Below, one piece after another: positions 21,374 through 32,539 of a DNA stretch of 64,000 bases (position 1 is its first letter; each line of letters opens with the position of its first letter). The notes under the pieces were generated by a model. The model did no database searches and was not told where the DNA came from. It was given only the letters and a program-made list of their open reading frames with translations. Source of the stretch: Protopterus annectens (taxonomy: Eukaryota; Chordata; Ceratodontiformes; Protopteridae); contig NC_056733.1 of assembly GCF_019279795.1 (NCBI RefSeq), positions 1,997,786,664-1,997,850,663 on the forward strand, given 5' to 3'. A program made the position numbers and the translations under genes.

Positions 21374-22900
21374 CTGCTCTTTTGCTAAATGTCTAGTTCC
21401 AACTTTAATGTTACATGTATATACACCGTTCGGCAGATTGGTGTTTTATACAGTTTTCATGTCATATCCATTTGCACCTATGTCACATCTTAAATAACTT
21501 TTTTTTTTGAAAGCCCTCGAACAGAACAAAAAAATCCTCCTAAAACCTACAAACTTACACAAAACTATGTACATCTTCAAATATTTAAGTTTTTGCTTCC
21601 TAATAAAAACATAAGCTCTAAGTTGATAGCTACACACAGGTTAAAGTTAATCAAAAAGAAAGGTTAGTCATACTAAGACAGATGGTACAGCCTGTGCTGT
21701 TAGTGCTATTTGGTTTTGTATTTCTTTAAAAGAAAACACTTGAATGCTTTCAGTAAACACTTTCACCAAGCCATTTCTCTTTATGAAATTGTCTTCTAGT
21801 GACATGCAAACCAAACACAAAACTGCTAAGGGTACCTTGTTTACCAGAAAAATAAAGCCTTACAGTATTCTTTTTCATTTACATGCTTTGCAATAAACTT
21901 GTTACTGGTAACACCTAAGGTTTTTACCCAGTCATTTCCCTATGCAAGCATGGAAAAAAGCACACTAATTTTTATTTTGTCATACTCTCTTAATCAGACC
22001 CTTCTCTCTCTCCCCCCAATCTTCTCTCCTCTTTTTTTTTTTTGTTCACTGCAGTGCCTACATTTCTCAAAACAGAACACAGAAAAAGAAAGAAGGGTGA
22101 ACAAAATAAAACAAAACCACCTATTTATATTAGTATCCCCATTGCATTAAAAAAAGAGAACGTTACTTCAGGTGTAATTGGTTTTGTATTATCTTTAAAA
22201 CTGTCAGACCTGGGAAAACCCCTGCTGTTTTCAGGGAACACTTTTGTCCTAGTCAATTTCCCCATTCTTTTTTCTTTTTTTCCTTCAGCCAATCCCCTTC
22301 CGCCCGGCTGTCTCCAATATCTCTTTATCAAATTGTCTCCATGGAGGCATGAAGACCAGCTGCAGAAATGCTACTTGGTATACATATTTGCAAGTGCTAG
22401 AAAAAAAGCCTTATAATATTCAATATTGTTTCATTTACTTGCTCTGTCTTAAAACAAAGGTCCTTATCAGTCATTCCTCCATGAGGGCATCTCCCCATGC
22501 AAGAATGAAAAAAAAAAAAACATTTGAATTCTGTCATGCCCCTTAACCAGGCTCCTTTTTTAAATCATTACATTGCCCATGTTTCTCAAAACTACACAAG
22601 AAAAAGAAGAGGGGAAAAAATAACTGTTTAAAATCCCCTTTACACCCAAACATGGCATGCAAAGAAAACCATGCAACACAGATACAATACTATTAAAGAA
22701 AAGTGTTTTCCTTACTTACAAATTAGCGTTCTCCCCTCTCTTTCCCTCCCCAAAGCATTTTCCGAACATTAATGACATGAAATAGGGCATATACTTGAGT
22801 CCCCCACACAGCAAACAAATTCTGAAGTCCAGTAATTCTAGATTTGTTTGTGCTGTCCTATTTCACAAAATATTCCACTGTAATCCCACATTAAGTTACT
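21374..22900 (-). pseudogene. Start of L1-type ORF2 and ORF1-ORF2 region, decayed
   Basis: The first codons of the endonuclease (a stretch equal to the L1 NVRGL start region) are at about 21374-21440, split from the rest by copy B. The remaining 1.4 kb is AT-rich. It contains pyrimidine-rich tracts and a repeated theme (ttgttttgtattatctttaa / ttggttttgtatttctttaa; aagccttataatatt / aagccttacagtatt near 21860 and 22410). This suggests an internal duplication of about 500 bp. No intact ORF is seen. Confidence 0.45.
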
Positions 22901-23950
22901 GATTTTATTACTGTTCTTCTCCGTCATCCAAATCCTGTCTCTGCTTCATTTCCAAAGTATTCTCGATTCTTCTAGACAATTTTCATGCTCCCTTCCTTTT
23001 CTCCAACGTTTTCCATTGAAATACTGGAAAAGGTTTCACAGGTGCAGTCTCTCTGTGGTCTACCAGAGGAACAAAAAGCCGAATCTCCTGTTTCACAGCT
23101 CAGTTTTTGTTGGACAAACTTTATTTCCTCCTTACCATGCACCATCAAAAAATTATTTTGCCCCTCCAGGGGAAAGATACCTTGAAGACAGCCGGATACA
23201 GCAGTTTGAATCTCACACCTGCGTCTTGACAATCTCTGAACAGAGGAATTAATTTACTTCTCTGGTGTACAATGAGTAATCATTCTCCACAAACACTCCT
23301 CTGTCTCCTACTTTTAAGTATTTTGTCCTTCTGCCACAATTTTGACAAAATCATTTCTTTCTGCTGGTAGGATTGCTTCTTTACTATTAAAGGTCTAGGC
23401 TGCTTTCTTAAAGCTATATTTGGAGCATACACATGATGTGCCCATTCAACTAAAGTCCTGCTGTGGAATAACAGCCCAGTTGCATATTTGTGCTTTCATA
23501 AATTGAATGCAGTCTGTTCCCTCTCCAGCTTCTCTGGTATAGCTGAAAATCTCAAGTTTTCCCTATGTGCTCTGTCCTCTAATTCTACTTCTCTGGTATA
23601 GCTGAAAATCTCAAGTTTTCCCTATGTGCTCTGTCCTCTAATTCTATTATTTTTTAAACATCTTTTTCCTGAGCAGTCTCATATTACAGCCAGTCTTTTC
23701 TTCATTTCAACCTCTGATTTTTGCAGCTTTATCATCTCATCTGAATACCTGTTCAAAGCTTCTTCCATTTGTTCCAGCCTTTTGTTTGTGTTGATAGTGT
23801 TGATATACTCTATCAGTGTTTTGTTTATTTTAAGCAGATTTGTATGCAGTTGCCTTATATCCTCCTGTAAGTTACTGGAGGTCATGTCTGAAGGTTGCAT
23901 TACTTTTTGTTGAACAGCTGCATGACTCTCCCTAGTCAGTGTTTCTTCCT
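22900..23950 (-). pseudogene. L1-type ORF1 (RNA-binding coiled-coil protein), decayed
   Basis: The minus-strand ORF 23679-23900 has a heptad-like pattern with MEEALNRYSDEMIKLQKSE, typical of the coiled coil that trimerises L1 ORF1p. A second piece, 22972-23232, lies where the RNA-binding part would be, but no RNA-binding motif is clear. A 59-bp tandem duplication lies between them. Called by position, orientation and coiled-coil character. Confidence 0.55.
23530..23647. repeat. 59-bp perfect tandem duplication
   Basis: ttctctggtatagctgaaaa begins at 23530 and again at 23589; the copies are identical over the period. It lies in the L1 ORF1 remnant. Confidence 0.95.
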
Positions 23951-24148
23951 CACTTTTTGTAGCAGATGATTTCCATGTCTTCTGTTTTTCTTTATTCCTG
24001 GCATCCAGACAGTGTACTTAACTAGCCAGTTTCTGAAATTCACCCATAAAACACAAGTCTACTGCCCTTCTCTGCTGAGTTTCTGCTTTCACACTGGGAG
24101 AGCTAGAAACTAGCTGTTATTCAGTCTGCAGCCATCTTGGAACTCCTC

Positions 24149-24160
24149 TACTGAAGTTCC
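24149..24160. repeat. Right target site duplication of L1-type LINE
   Basis: tactgaagttcc, identical to 11986-11997. Confidence 0.8.
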
Positions 24161-24977
24161 CTTTTGATGCAAAGGATGGGGGAAATGTTGGTGTGCAGAA
24201 AATGCTGGTCCAATCATCAACAGCTTTTTAGGCACCAATGCAGTTTTCTCATATGGAATCTCACTTGGAGAGCCATGAAACCAAGAACCCTAAGGAACTC
24301 CCTTGTCAGACATGAAGGTCCTTTGTAATCCTTCCTGGAAGTATGGTGTTAGGAACAAGATCTCGTCTTGTAGGAATAAGCCTTCTGGTACTTGCAGCCC
24401 AGCAATACACCCAAGAAGATACCCGGGTGAAGGGTTGGAAGCTAAATTTCTGAAGGTTCAGGCAGAACCCCACCCTGGAGAAAATCTATGGTCATCAACA
24501 GGAGGGATGTCTGCATTGCTTCCAGCGCTGAAGTCTGAATACAGCAATCTTCCAGACGGGGGTAGATGTGACCACCCTATAATCTGTAGAGCACTATCAC
24601 TAGAGCCAGACATTTGGTAAAGACTCAAGAGATGAGGACAAAGGACAAGGCACAAAATGGGCATAGAGTTACTCGCCTTGAAGTGGAGAAACTGCTTGCA
24701 TTCCTGCCTTATAGGGGTATGGACAGACATCCTTCAAATATTCTGAATTCTGGGACCAGCAGGAAGCTGTCGGAGTACTAGGATGGGCCTACAGGCCCAC
24801 TTGTTTTCTGGAACCAGGTACAAGAAGAAACTAGAGCAAAACCTTGTCACTCAGGTTGTTTGGGACTGGTTCTATGGATCTCTGTGCCCCAGCAAGTTTT
24901 GTATTTCAGCCAGTACCAGCTGCTGTTTCTTCTTTTGGGATGGGTGGAATGGCTGAGAAGAAAGGAATTTTTGAAAA
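24161..24977 (-). pseudogene. RT and RNase H remnant, backbone copy D
   Basis: This resumes the copy D polyprotein interrupted at 11985. tttttaggcaccaatgcagt and the adjacent tctcatatgg match the connection region (YARLHMRKLQWYLK). The ORF 24458-24730 has VHTPIRQECKQFLHFKAS, equal to LHVPIRQSCRRYLRFKAG. The fingers region (equal to VPRKDKTWRPILD) is near 24770-24830. Motif C is destroyed. Copy E interrupts it at 24977. Confidence 0.75.
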
Positions 24978-25026
24978 AGTACAGTTTTGTACCTACCATA
25001 AATGTAGATGTCCGAACTGGATAGCA

Positions 25027-25196
25027 TCTGCAGTCATAACAAGTGGGTTGTCCTGTCGTCAGGCAGCCCTGCAGTCAGCCGGATTCCAAAGTCCGGGTCC
25101 GGCTTCGGCTGATGTCGCACTTCTCCCGACGTCATCTCTGTTGGTCTTCGGGTATAAAAGCATCAGCCGACGCCATTTTCCTCAGTGTTTCTTGCC
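25027..25196 (+). repeat. Left (3') inverted terminal repeat, copy E
   Basis: Inverse match to 30375-30546: tcataacaagtgggttgtcc, gcagccctgcagtcagccgg, the TATA segment cgggtataaaagcatcagcc and gccattttcctcagtgtttc all recur inverted at the other end. Confidence 0.9.
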
Positions 25197-25398
25197 CCAG
25201 ATGCCAGTAGCCCTCTTGCAGGCTAAAAATTTGGATAGATGCCAATGTTTCCAAATAGATACAGGTAAACACAGCAATAAGCATATATGTACATGTATAC
25301 AAACAAATACACCATAAAAGACTCCCCCCCAAAAGCTAGCTATTAGGAGGGTAAACACCCTAGGAGTACCACAGAGGGGAAGGAGGGAGGGTAATCCT

Positions 25399-25497
25399 GA
25401 CTGCAGATGCTATCCAGTTCGGACATCTACATTTATGGTAGGTACAAAACTGTACTATGTCCTTCATGGATGCATCTGCAGTCATAACAAGTGGGTA
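25399..25497. repeat. Internal complementary region, copy E
   Basis: gactgcagatgctatccagt through ggtacaaaactgtact is the inverse of the left end; atgtccttcatggatgcatc onwards is the inverse of the right end. It is diverged from copy B yet matches its own ends, showing the three sites evolve together. Confidence 0.9.
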
Positions 25498-25539
25498 GAA
25501 TACCATAGCCAACTCTGGGAGGAGGATAAAAGTAGATTA

Positions 25540-26640
25540 TGGTGTGTTTAGGATCCCTTGCAGTACAGCAGTGGCAAACCCTGCTCGGGATCTGGAATAA
25601 AGAGGCAAATTATAATGCTTGGCAAATGTATGCACGGAGGTCCAAGTAGCCGCCTCAATAATGTCTTTGGTTGCCACTCCTCGTAAGAAGGCTGTGGTAG
25701 TGGCTGTTGCCCTTGTAGAATGAGGTCTTATGTTCTGTGGAATTGGTTTTCCATGGAAGGAGTAACAGTATCGTATGCAATTTCCTATCCATTTGGAGAT
25801 TGTCTGTTTGGAAATAGCTTTTCCTTCCCTTCCTGTTGCATAGGCTACAAAGAGTTGGTCAGTCTTTCTGCTATTTTTGTTCTGTCCAAGTAGTAGCGTA
25901 GCTGTCTATGTACATCAAAGGTATGCAGTATTCTTTCCCCTCTGTTTTGTGGGTTGGGAAAGAAGGTAGGTAGGTGGATTGCCTGGTTTAAAGACACTCT
26001 GGATACCACCTTGGGCATAAATGTTGGATTAGTCCTCAAGGACACTCTATCTTGGTGGAAGATTAGGAAGGGTTGCACTGCCATTAAGGCCTGTAGTTCT
26101 GAAACCCTCCTTGCTGAAGTAATTGCCAGTAGGAAAGCAGTTTTCCATGACAGGTGTTGTAGGTCTGCTGTTGCTGCTGGTTCAAAGGGTGATAGTGACA
26201 ACTTTTCTAGCACAAAGTTTAAATCCCAAGCTGGTAATGGTGGTTTCCTTGGAGGTTTTACATTCTTGATTCCTCTGAGGAACTGCCTGAGCAAAGGGTC
26301 TTGAAAAACAGGTGGATCAAAGCTGTATTCTGCTGAAATAGCTGATGCATGTATCTTGATGGAGGAGTAGGACAGGCCTGAATGAAAAAGTTCGCCAGAT
26401 ACTCCAGAATGTTAGGTATATCTATGTTTGACACATCTTTTCCTCTTTCCGTACTCCAAATGACAAACCTTTTCCATTTTCCAGCATAGTTCCTTCTTGT
26501 TGAAGGTCTGCGTGCTTCAAGAATAATGTCTTTAACTCTTTGGGAAAGTTCTGGATTAGCTGCTGCTATGTGATGTTCCATGCAGTCAGTTGCAGCGTTT
26601 TAGGTTTGGATGTATGATGCTGTAGTTGTTCTGAGTTAAC
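25540..26640 (-). pseudogene. Tyrosine recombinase, copy E
   Basis: The N-terminal domain is in 26258-26581 (DIILEARRPSTRRNYAGKWK, NILEYLANFF). The catalytic domain begins in 25845-26294 with the first catalytic arginine in TSARRVSELQALMA and continues, after a frame change at KIAERLT, to a HxxR box and a C-terminal VHTFAKHYNLP near 25620 that retains the tyrosine. Frameshifts near 26270 and 25860 break the gene. Confidence 0.85.
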
Positions 26641-28546
26641 ATCAAAGGCATCAGTGGTATTGGCCACATATTGTTCGAGACATGCTCTTCAGTAGTGGGT
26701 ACCAGTGTTGTCTTGGCCAGTTTGGAGCTATCAGGATTATCCTTGGACGTTCTTCCCTTATTTTTAGCAGTACCTTGTGTATCAAAGGAAGAGGTGGGAA
26801 TGCATATGCTGTTAGGCCTTTCCAGTTGAAGGAGAGTGAGTCCACTTTCCATGCTAGTGGGTGGAATGTCCTTGTGCAGAATTTTTTGAGCTGGTAATTG
26901 AGAGGTGATGCAAATAGGTCTATCTGTGGCATTCCCCATTTCTTGAGATGGTCTTGAAGATGTCCGGTGCAGCTTCCATTCGTGGGCATTCGAAGTGGTT
27001 CTGCTTAATATGTCTGCCAGAGTATTGTCTTTCCCTGGTACAAATATTGCCTGTAACTGAATGTTGTAGCTGAGTGCCAGGGTCCACAGCTCCAAGGTCA
27101 TTCTGCATAGGGGGTATGAATGAGTGCCTTCCCTGTTTGTTGATGTACCACATGACTGTGGTGTTGTCTGTCCTTATCATCAACTGGCCCTCTTTGAGAA
27201 ATGGTTTGAACTTTTGGATTGCCAGTTTTACTGCCAGCATTTCTTTTAGATTGATGTGCAGGTGAAGTTGCTCCTGTGTCCACAATCCTTGCACGCATTT
27301 GTCCAGCATGTGGGCCCCCCATCCTAGGTCTGAAGCGTCTGTTGTGATGGTCTGGCTTGGTTGACATCTGCGAAAGGGTAGGCCTGGGTTTGACTGGCAT
27401 GCCTGAGCCCACCATAGGAACTCCTGTTTTAAGCATGGAATTAGTGGGATTTCTGTTTCTAGACTGTGTCTGTGTTGGGACCATAAATTCTTTAGGTACC
27501 ACTGTAGTTTCCTCATATGTAGTCTGGCAAATGGGACCAAGATTATGCATGATGCCATGAAGCCCAAGGCCTGTAGAACTTTTCTTGCTGTTAACTTGTT
27601 CAGTTTTGTTAGTGCCAAGAAGTAAAGAGGAAGTTCTTTTGGTTTTTCTGTAGTCAGGATTGCCAGTTGTTGTACTGTGTCCAATTCCGCCCAAGAAAGT
27701 CCTTGTTTGGGATGGTATCAGTCTTGACTTTTGTAAATTGACTGTGTATCCCAGTCCTTGTAGCAAGTAAATGACCCTTTGTAAATCTGTTGTCAGCTTG
27801 CTTTTGTTGTCCCATTGTAGCAGGCAGTCGCCCAGGTATGCGTAAACTTGAATTCCCTGTAGTCTGCAACGCGCGATTACTGATGCCAGGCATTTTGTGA
27901 ATACTCTGGGCAGTAGATAAGCCAAAGGGCAATGCTGAGAATTGATAGTGCTCTGATCCTGCAAGAAATCTGAGGTATCTTCTGCAGATTGGTCGTATGG
28001 GGACGTGCAGGTATGCCTCCTTGAGATCTAGAGTTACCAGCCAAGACTCCTTGCCCAGCATGGGAAGAAGTTGCTGTAGGGTCAGCATTTTGAATTTTGG
28101 GACAGTGATGTATGTATTTAAGGTGGACAGGTCGAGAATTGGTCTCCAACTTTTTTCCTTTCTTGGGACTAGGAATAGTCTGGAGTAGAACCCTTTCCTT
28201 GTTCTGCTGTTGGCACTCTTTCCACAGCTCTCATGTTTGCTAACTCCATTATCTGGCGTAGAGCCTCTGTTTTTTGATTTGGAGGTAGATTTGGCATTCC
28301 TCTTTTGACTGGTAAAGTGTGGAAGTGAAACCGGTAACCTTGATCTATGGTTTGTAAAATCCACTTGTCTTTTGTTATGTAGTGCCAGTTCTTTGAAAAT
28401 AAGGTTAACTTTCCGCCTAGAGGGGCTGCTATTTGTTCCCTGGTAGGCGGATTTAGGATTAAGTCACTGCGGTTGTGCTGATGTAGTGGCAGTGGCTGTG
28501 TCTGTGCCTCTGTTGTTACCTTGCCACTGTCGCCCTCTGTAGGCAC
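26586..28546 (-). pseudogene. RT-RNase H-Dam-like MT polyprotein, copy E
   Basis: The N-terminal RT leader (28169-28546) is followed after an indel near 28190 by GFYSRLFLVPRKEKSWRPIL and motif A LVTLDLKEAYLHVPI (27654-28364). Motif C is VYAYLGDCLLQ: the first aspartate of YLDD is glycine, which should abolish RT activity. RNase H is well kept (26920-27684): TTDASDLGWGAH, NLKEMLAVKLAI, IRTDNTTVMWYINKQG. The methyltransferase-like domain is at 26651-26989 (QIDLFASPLNYQLKKF, YAFPPLPLIHKVLL, LIAPNWPRQHW). Confidence 0.87.
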
Positions 28547-28599
28547 CTCCTCTGGATTGGTTTCTGCCTCTGGAACGTCTATTTCTACCCCTTTGAAAT

Positions 28600-30240
28600 T
28601 TTGTGGAGTCAGGAAAGGACCAATTTTGGCAGGCCAGTTCCTGCTAAACCTTGGGGTTGAACCTGCAAGAAATCTTTAACAGTTTGAACAGATTTTGCCT
28701 TTTCTTCCATTTTCTTCATAACCTGCTGGGCAGGTGTACCAAACAAACTTGTCTTGTCCATAGGAGCATCTAGCAACTTAGCTTTAACATGATCCGGTAA
28801 AGCTTGTTCCTTTAGCCATGCATGCCTTCTTATCACTGTGCCTGTCATGGCTGATCTAAATGAAGCCTCCAGTGCATCATAGCCACATTTTAAGGAATGG
28901 TTGCTAACCTGTTGTATGTTATTTACCATCTCTAATACATATTTCTTATCAAGAGATTCATCAGTGGTTAGTTTTTAGTTAACTGATCAAGCATAAACTC
29001 TTGGTATTGTATCATGTGAAACTGACAGTTTAAAGCTCTAGCTGAGAGAGTAGCTGAAGTGTAGACCTTTTACCCCATCTGTCTAGTGACCTTGCTTCCC
29101 TTTCAGAAGGAATAGGGTTTTAGCTGTGGTCGCGCTACTGCCTTGGGACCCTGGGATATAGTTTCTGGGTCTGCAAGTGGGGCCTTGTAAAGGTGGTGAT
29201 GAGTATCTGGCACCCTGTAAAATCTGTCTGGTTTGGCAGGGGCTGGGGTAAAGAATCTGGAGCGAGCAAACATCATTGAAAGCATCATCCACCACAGAGA
29301 GAACAGGAGGTATAGCTAAGGGCCTGTGCTGTGGGAGGTGCAGAAAGGTCCTAAGTCTCTTTCTGGAGTCTGAAAAATCCTGTTGCTGCCATTGGAACTG
29401 TTCTCGCATGGCATGCAAGGTTTCCCCAAAGGAGAATTCTTCTGGTGGGGAAGCAGCTGGAATGGATTCTTCAGCATCCGAATCTTCAAAATTGGAGAAG
29501 GGAGCCTCAGGCTGATCAGTTATGTCTGATTCATCAGCAGAATCATCAGTAGAAACTGGCTCAGGGGGCTCTGCCCTAGATCTCTTCTCAGGGGGCTGAG
29601 AGGCCCTATCTGGGTGAGGTTGAGATCCTCTAATTAAAGAAATTAAATCTTCTGCCAAAGAAAGCATTTGAGAACTAGAAGAGGGCCTGGATGTGGGGGG
29701 TTTTACAGGCACTGATTTAGTAGTCTTGGCTGCTTTAGCCCTGGCGAAGGCCTTAATGGACATGGCAGCTGGAGGCCTAGCAGCACCACGTGCTGGGGTA
29801 GAGACATCCAAGGGATGGTGTCTGATAAGTCCACCACCGTAGTGGGTAAAATTTCTGAGGTCGATTCAAGAGTTGTAGCAGGGGCCTCAGTTGTTAGAAT
29901 AGGTTCAGCTGTACTTTGAGCAGTTTTCGGTTTCGCCGAAACCGAGACACTCGCTGGTTTGCTTTACCGTGGTTTCGTCGAAACCGCGGACCGCGAGTGT
30001 CGGTCTTTATCTTTGCGTTTTGGGGGTATTCGGAGGATCCGCCGGCATAATGTACGCAAAATCAGTACCGAAAAGCTGTTCTGCTAACTCCGACCGGCGC
30101 CTAAGCGTTCGTCGGTTAAAGAAGCACAGGCGAACAGGCTGCTACGTCGTGGGCTGGGCCTAAACAAGGCAGACAGTATGAGTGGAAATCTTTATGAGGT
30201 ATTTGTTTCCCACAGGTTAAACAATTGTTAACTTTTTCTG
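28600..30240 (-). pseudogene. DIRS gag-like protein, copy E
   Basis: The N-terminus (ORF 30116-30568, from the methionine near 30243) has CLTCGKQIPHKDFHSYCLPC, then a frameshift after PAHDVAAC. The middle ORF (29083-29811) has SLAEDLISLIRG, an acidic tract and FGETLHAMREQFQWQ. The C-terminal ORF (28609-28929) has HSLKCGYDALEASFRSAMTG and RRHAWLKEQALPDHVKAK. Its middle region is alanine/proline-rich, unlike copies B and H. Frameshifts near 28650 end it early. Confidence 0.82.
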
Positions 30241-30374
30241 ACATCGGCTGAGGCAAGAAAGAGTCCCCAACGGGGTACTTAGCTTTAGAAGTCTTCGAAG
30301 TAGTATTCGGTAGAAGTAATCTCTGGATCCGACCGACCGGCACTTGCGAACAGCTTCTGCTTCGGGCGCCACGC

Positions 30375-30562
30375 GGCAAGAAAGACTGGGGAAAATGGCG
30401 TCGGCTGATGCTTTTATACCCGAAGACCAACAGAGATGACGTCGGGAGAAGTGCGACATCAGCCGAAGCCGGACCCGGACTTTGGAATCCGGCCGACTGC
30501 AGGGCTGCCTGACGACAGGACAACCCACTTGTTATGACTGCAGATGCATCCATGAAGGACAT
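30375..30562 (-). repeat. Right (5') inverted terminal repeat, copy E
   Basis: Inverse of 25027-25196 plus the right terminus. It contains TATAAAAG in reverse (30411-30418) and TGACGTCG (30438-30445), a one-base variant of the CRE. Confidence 0.9.
30411..30445 (-). promoter_or_regulatory. Likely sense promoter of copy E
   Basis: A minus-strand TATA box with a CRE-like motif 19 bp upstream. The spacing is wider than in copies B, H and I. Confidence 0.45.
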
Positions 30563-31636
30563 CTGCATCCTATATCCCTCACTTGGGTCTTAGGTACTGA
30601 TGAGCCAATTTGGGTAGAAAAGGGACAGAGTGCCAGTTTTTTTTATTTAGTAGGGGCACAGCAATAGTGATCTAAAGATATGACATTAATCATCCTAATC
30701 ATACTACAACAGTAACCTAAGAACACATCAGGCATCCTAATCATACTGCTCCTCTTCCCTAGATGTAAATTCATGTTGCATCCTTAGGTTTAGGGTGACA
30801 TTTTCTGGAGCTGAAACAGGTAGGCACTCAGTTAAATCACAGCTACTCTCTGCTCTCTCCCTGGGTCAAGAACACACCTGGCCTGGACTTGGGGTTGGTT
30901 TGCTTCCTCCTTGGGTATTTACTTTACCTCTACCGTCACAGTCTAAGTGGCTGGGAATGTCTAGACTTTGCTGGTGTATTTTCTGCTGAAGCTTGGCCGT
31001 GGGACCCACAGAAAGTCTTTGACATACTGGTAGGAAAGGTGTGCGTCTCAGAGAATATCCCCTCTCTGCAGCAGGCTTTCCATCTATGTGAAGCAGAGTT
31101 CTTCCCTATCCCTATTTGAGCATAACCTAGACCAGTGGATGCGAAATAGCTGCCAGACCAGGGATGAATTTCCGATGTCTCTAATGGACAGAGACGGTCT
31201 GTAAATGCTTGACCATCTATGCCTTGGTCAACAAAGACCCCCCCCCTTAAAATAACCTCTGAGGCACCAAAACATGTTGGATATATTTGGGATTGCATGG
31301 CTTGACTTAAAGGCCCCCTGTGGTCGCTAGCTTATGAACCTATGACTTTTTGCAGAGTTTTTATCTTTTCCCTCCAGTTTTTGAATACTTGTCCAGACTG
31401 AGACTTAGAGGAAATCCTTGTAAGGGGGAACATACTCTGGCATATAACTGACCACATGGCACTTTCGCTGCAAGATGCATGCCAAAGCATCACACCCACA
31501 TGTTAAGGACAGTCTGGCAACTTGGGCAGTAGCATGGCATAACTCCAAACATTTTCTGGAGAGGCTTTTCCTCGATTCCCTCTGCCTTACGTTTCACTTG
31601 CTCAATGAGGAACTCCTAGTACTTAATCATATGAAA
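30563..31636 (-). pseudogene. RT leader and gag C-terminal remnant, backbone copy D
   Basis: 30563-30660 aligns with the RT leader (VSQGYRFHFHTLP and upstream). 31430-31636 aligns with gag: accacatggcactttcgctg then gcatgcc equal the RHAWLKEQSLPDHVKAK region, and the end ctagtacttaatcatatgaa equals the QFHMLKYQ codons, which resume at 52515 across copy F. The section 30800-31400 is too diverged to assign; no ORF there shows family features. Confidence 0.6.
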
Positions 31637-31689
31637 AGTAGTTGTGTACACTTACCATAAATGTAGATGTTACAGTGTATTCACTGTTG

Positions 31690-31842
31690 CAGTCATTACA
31701 TTTGGGTTATCTGTTTGCAGGTAGCCCTCAGTCGGCCTGATTAACAGTCTTGGGTCCTGCGTCGGTTGCTGTCCCTTCTTCCATGACATCAGGGGTATAA
31801 AACATGCAGCTGACGCCATTACATCAGCTTTTCTTGCCCCAG
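31690..31842 (+). repeat. Left (3') inverted terminal repeat, copy F
   Basis: tgcagtcattacatttgggt, gtagccctcagtcggcctga, ggggtataaaacatgcagct and the following atg/catc stretch are the inverse of 52350-52495. A short deletion has removed part of the CRE region here. Confidence 0.88.
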
Positions 31843-31998
31843 ATGTCAGGTGCCCCCCTAATGGGAAGCAATTAAATATAAAAATACAATGATATACCTC
31901 CAACAAAAAAGCAAATACATCAAAAAGCTTTTAAGCATAGTAAATGAAAGTAGAGGTATAGCCAAAAGAAGTTAGGGGGCTGGAGGGAGGGTAACCAG

Positions 31999-32023
31999 GA
32001 CTGCAACAGTGAATACACTCGAA
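31999..32023. repeat. Internal complementary region of copy F, first part
   Basis: gactgcaacagtgaatacac followed by tcgaa, the inverse of F's left end. It is interrupted exactly here by copy G and continues at 38242 with catctacatttatgg. Confidence 0.9.
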
Positions 32024-32057
32024 TGAGAAGATAACGTTCCATGTTAGTTGTCTTCTC

Positions 32058-32205
32058 TCGCCTTCTTTCTTGCTGGATGGGTTCGGAGCCGATCCTCGGC
32101 TCCAACTCGGCTACATACTAAAGCTCGAGAGCTTATATTACCGGCTCGAGGCAACCCTATATCCCATGATGCTAGGCGATAACTCCCCAGATCTCATTTG
32201 GAAGC
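32058..32205 (+). repeat. Left (3') inverted terminal repeat, copy G
   Basis: Inverse match to 38083-38226: ttcttgctggatgggttcgg, aagctcgagagctta and atgctaggcgataactc reappear inverted at the right end. No clear TATA/CRE pair is seen; cctatatccc is the nearest TATA-like string. Confidence 0.9.
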
Positions 32206-32403
32206 TGAAAAACCTAGCATAGGCCAATAAAACAAAATCCTCCAACTGGAAAGGAGGAGGAAGAGGGATAAAACCCCCCAAAGATCGTTATCTACACTAT
32301 ATATATCCTAGGACACCTAGATGGTGAAACAAGGGAATACAAGGACCCTTCAAGGAAGGGAAGATCTTCTCGGTCTGTCCAGGCTAGGGGGATGGTGGGT
32401 GGG

Positions 32404-32510
32404 ACGCAAGAAAGAAGGCGAGAGAAGACAACTAACATGGAATGTTATGGTAGGTACATAACTTCTCAATGTTAAGTTGTCAATCTCGCCTTCATTCTTG
32501 CTGGATGGGA
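32404..32510. repeat. Internal complementary region, copy G
   Basis: gcaagaaagaaggcgagaga through tacataacttctca is the inverse of the left end, and atgttaagttgtcaatctcg onward is the inverse of the right end. The centre gives the joined-end sequence of this subfamily. Confidence 0.9.
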
Positions 32511-32539
32511 CCGCGTCCCTAGCACCTTCATCCTGGGTG

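Larger units (their letters stand above)
11998..24148 (-). mobile_element. L1-type LINE, interrupted by DIRS copy B
   Basis: This is a minus-strand LINE bounded by 12-bp direct repeats. The 3' end (left) starts with a T-rich tract and an AT-rich 3' region (11998-12110). The 5' end (right) reads, on the minus strand, ggagttccaagatggctgc, similar to the start of other L1 5' ends. The LINE itself is about 6.6 kb without copy B (15782-21373), so it was near full length at insertion. ORF1 and ORF2 are both riddled with stops. Confidence 0.8.
24978..30562 (-). mobile_element. DIRS retrotransposon copy E
   Basis: Full-length 5.6-kb copy of a sister subfamily. Its ends read cagtcataacaagtgggt instead of cagtcattacacttgggt, and the right terminus is catgaaggacat. 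Both inverted repeats and the internal complementary region agree with each other. It inserted in the RT-gag junction region of copy D, which resumes at 30563. The genes are frameshifted. Confidence 0.93.

Noticed and set aside
30889..31298. Plus-strand (30889-31119) and minus-strand (30936-31298) ORFs as a small host gene
   Set aside because: The region lies between aligned parts of copy D's RT leader and gag. No motif is recognised, so diverged gag is more likely.
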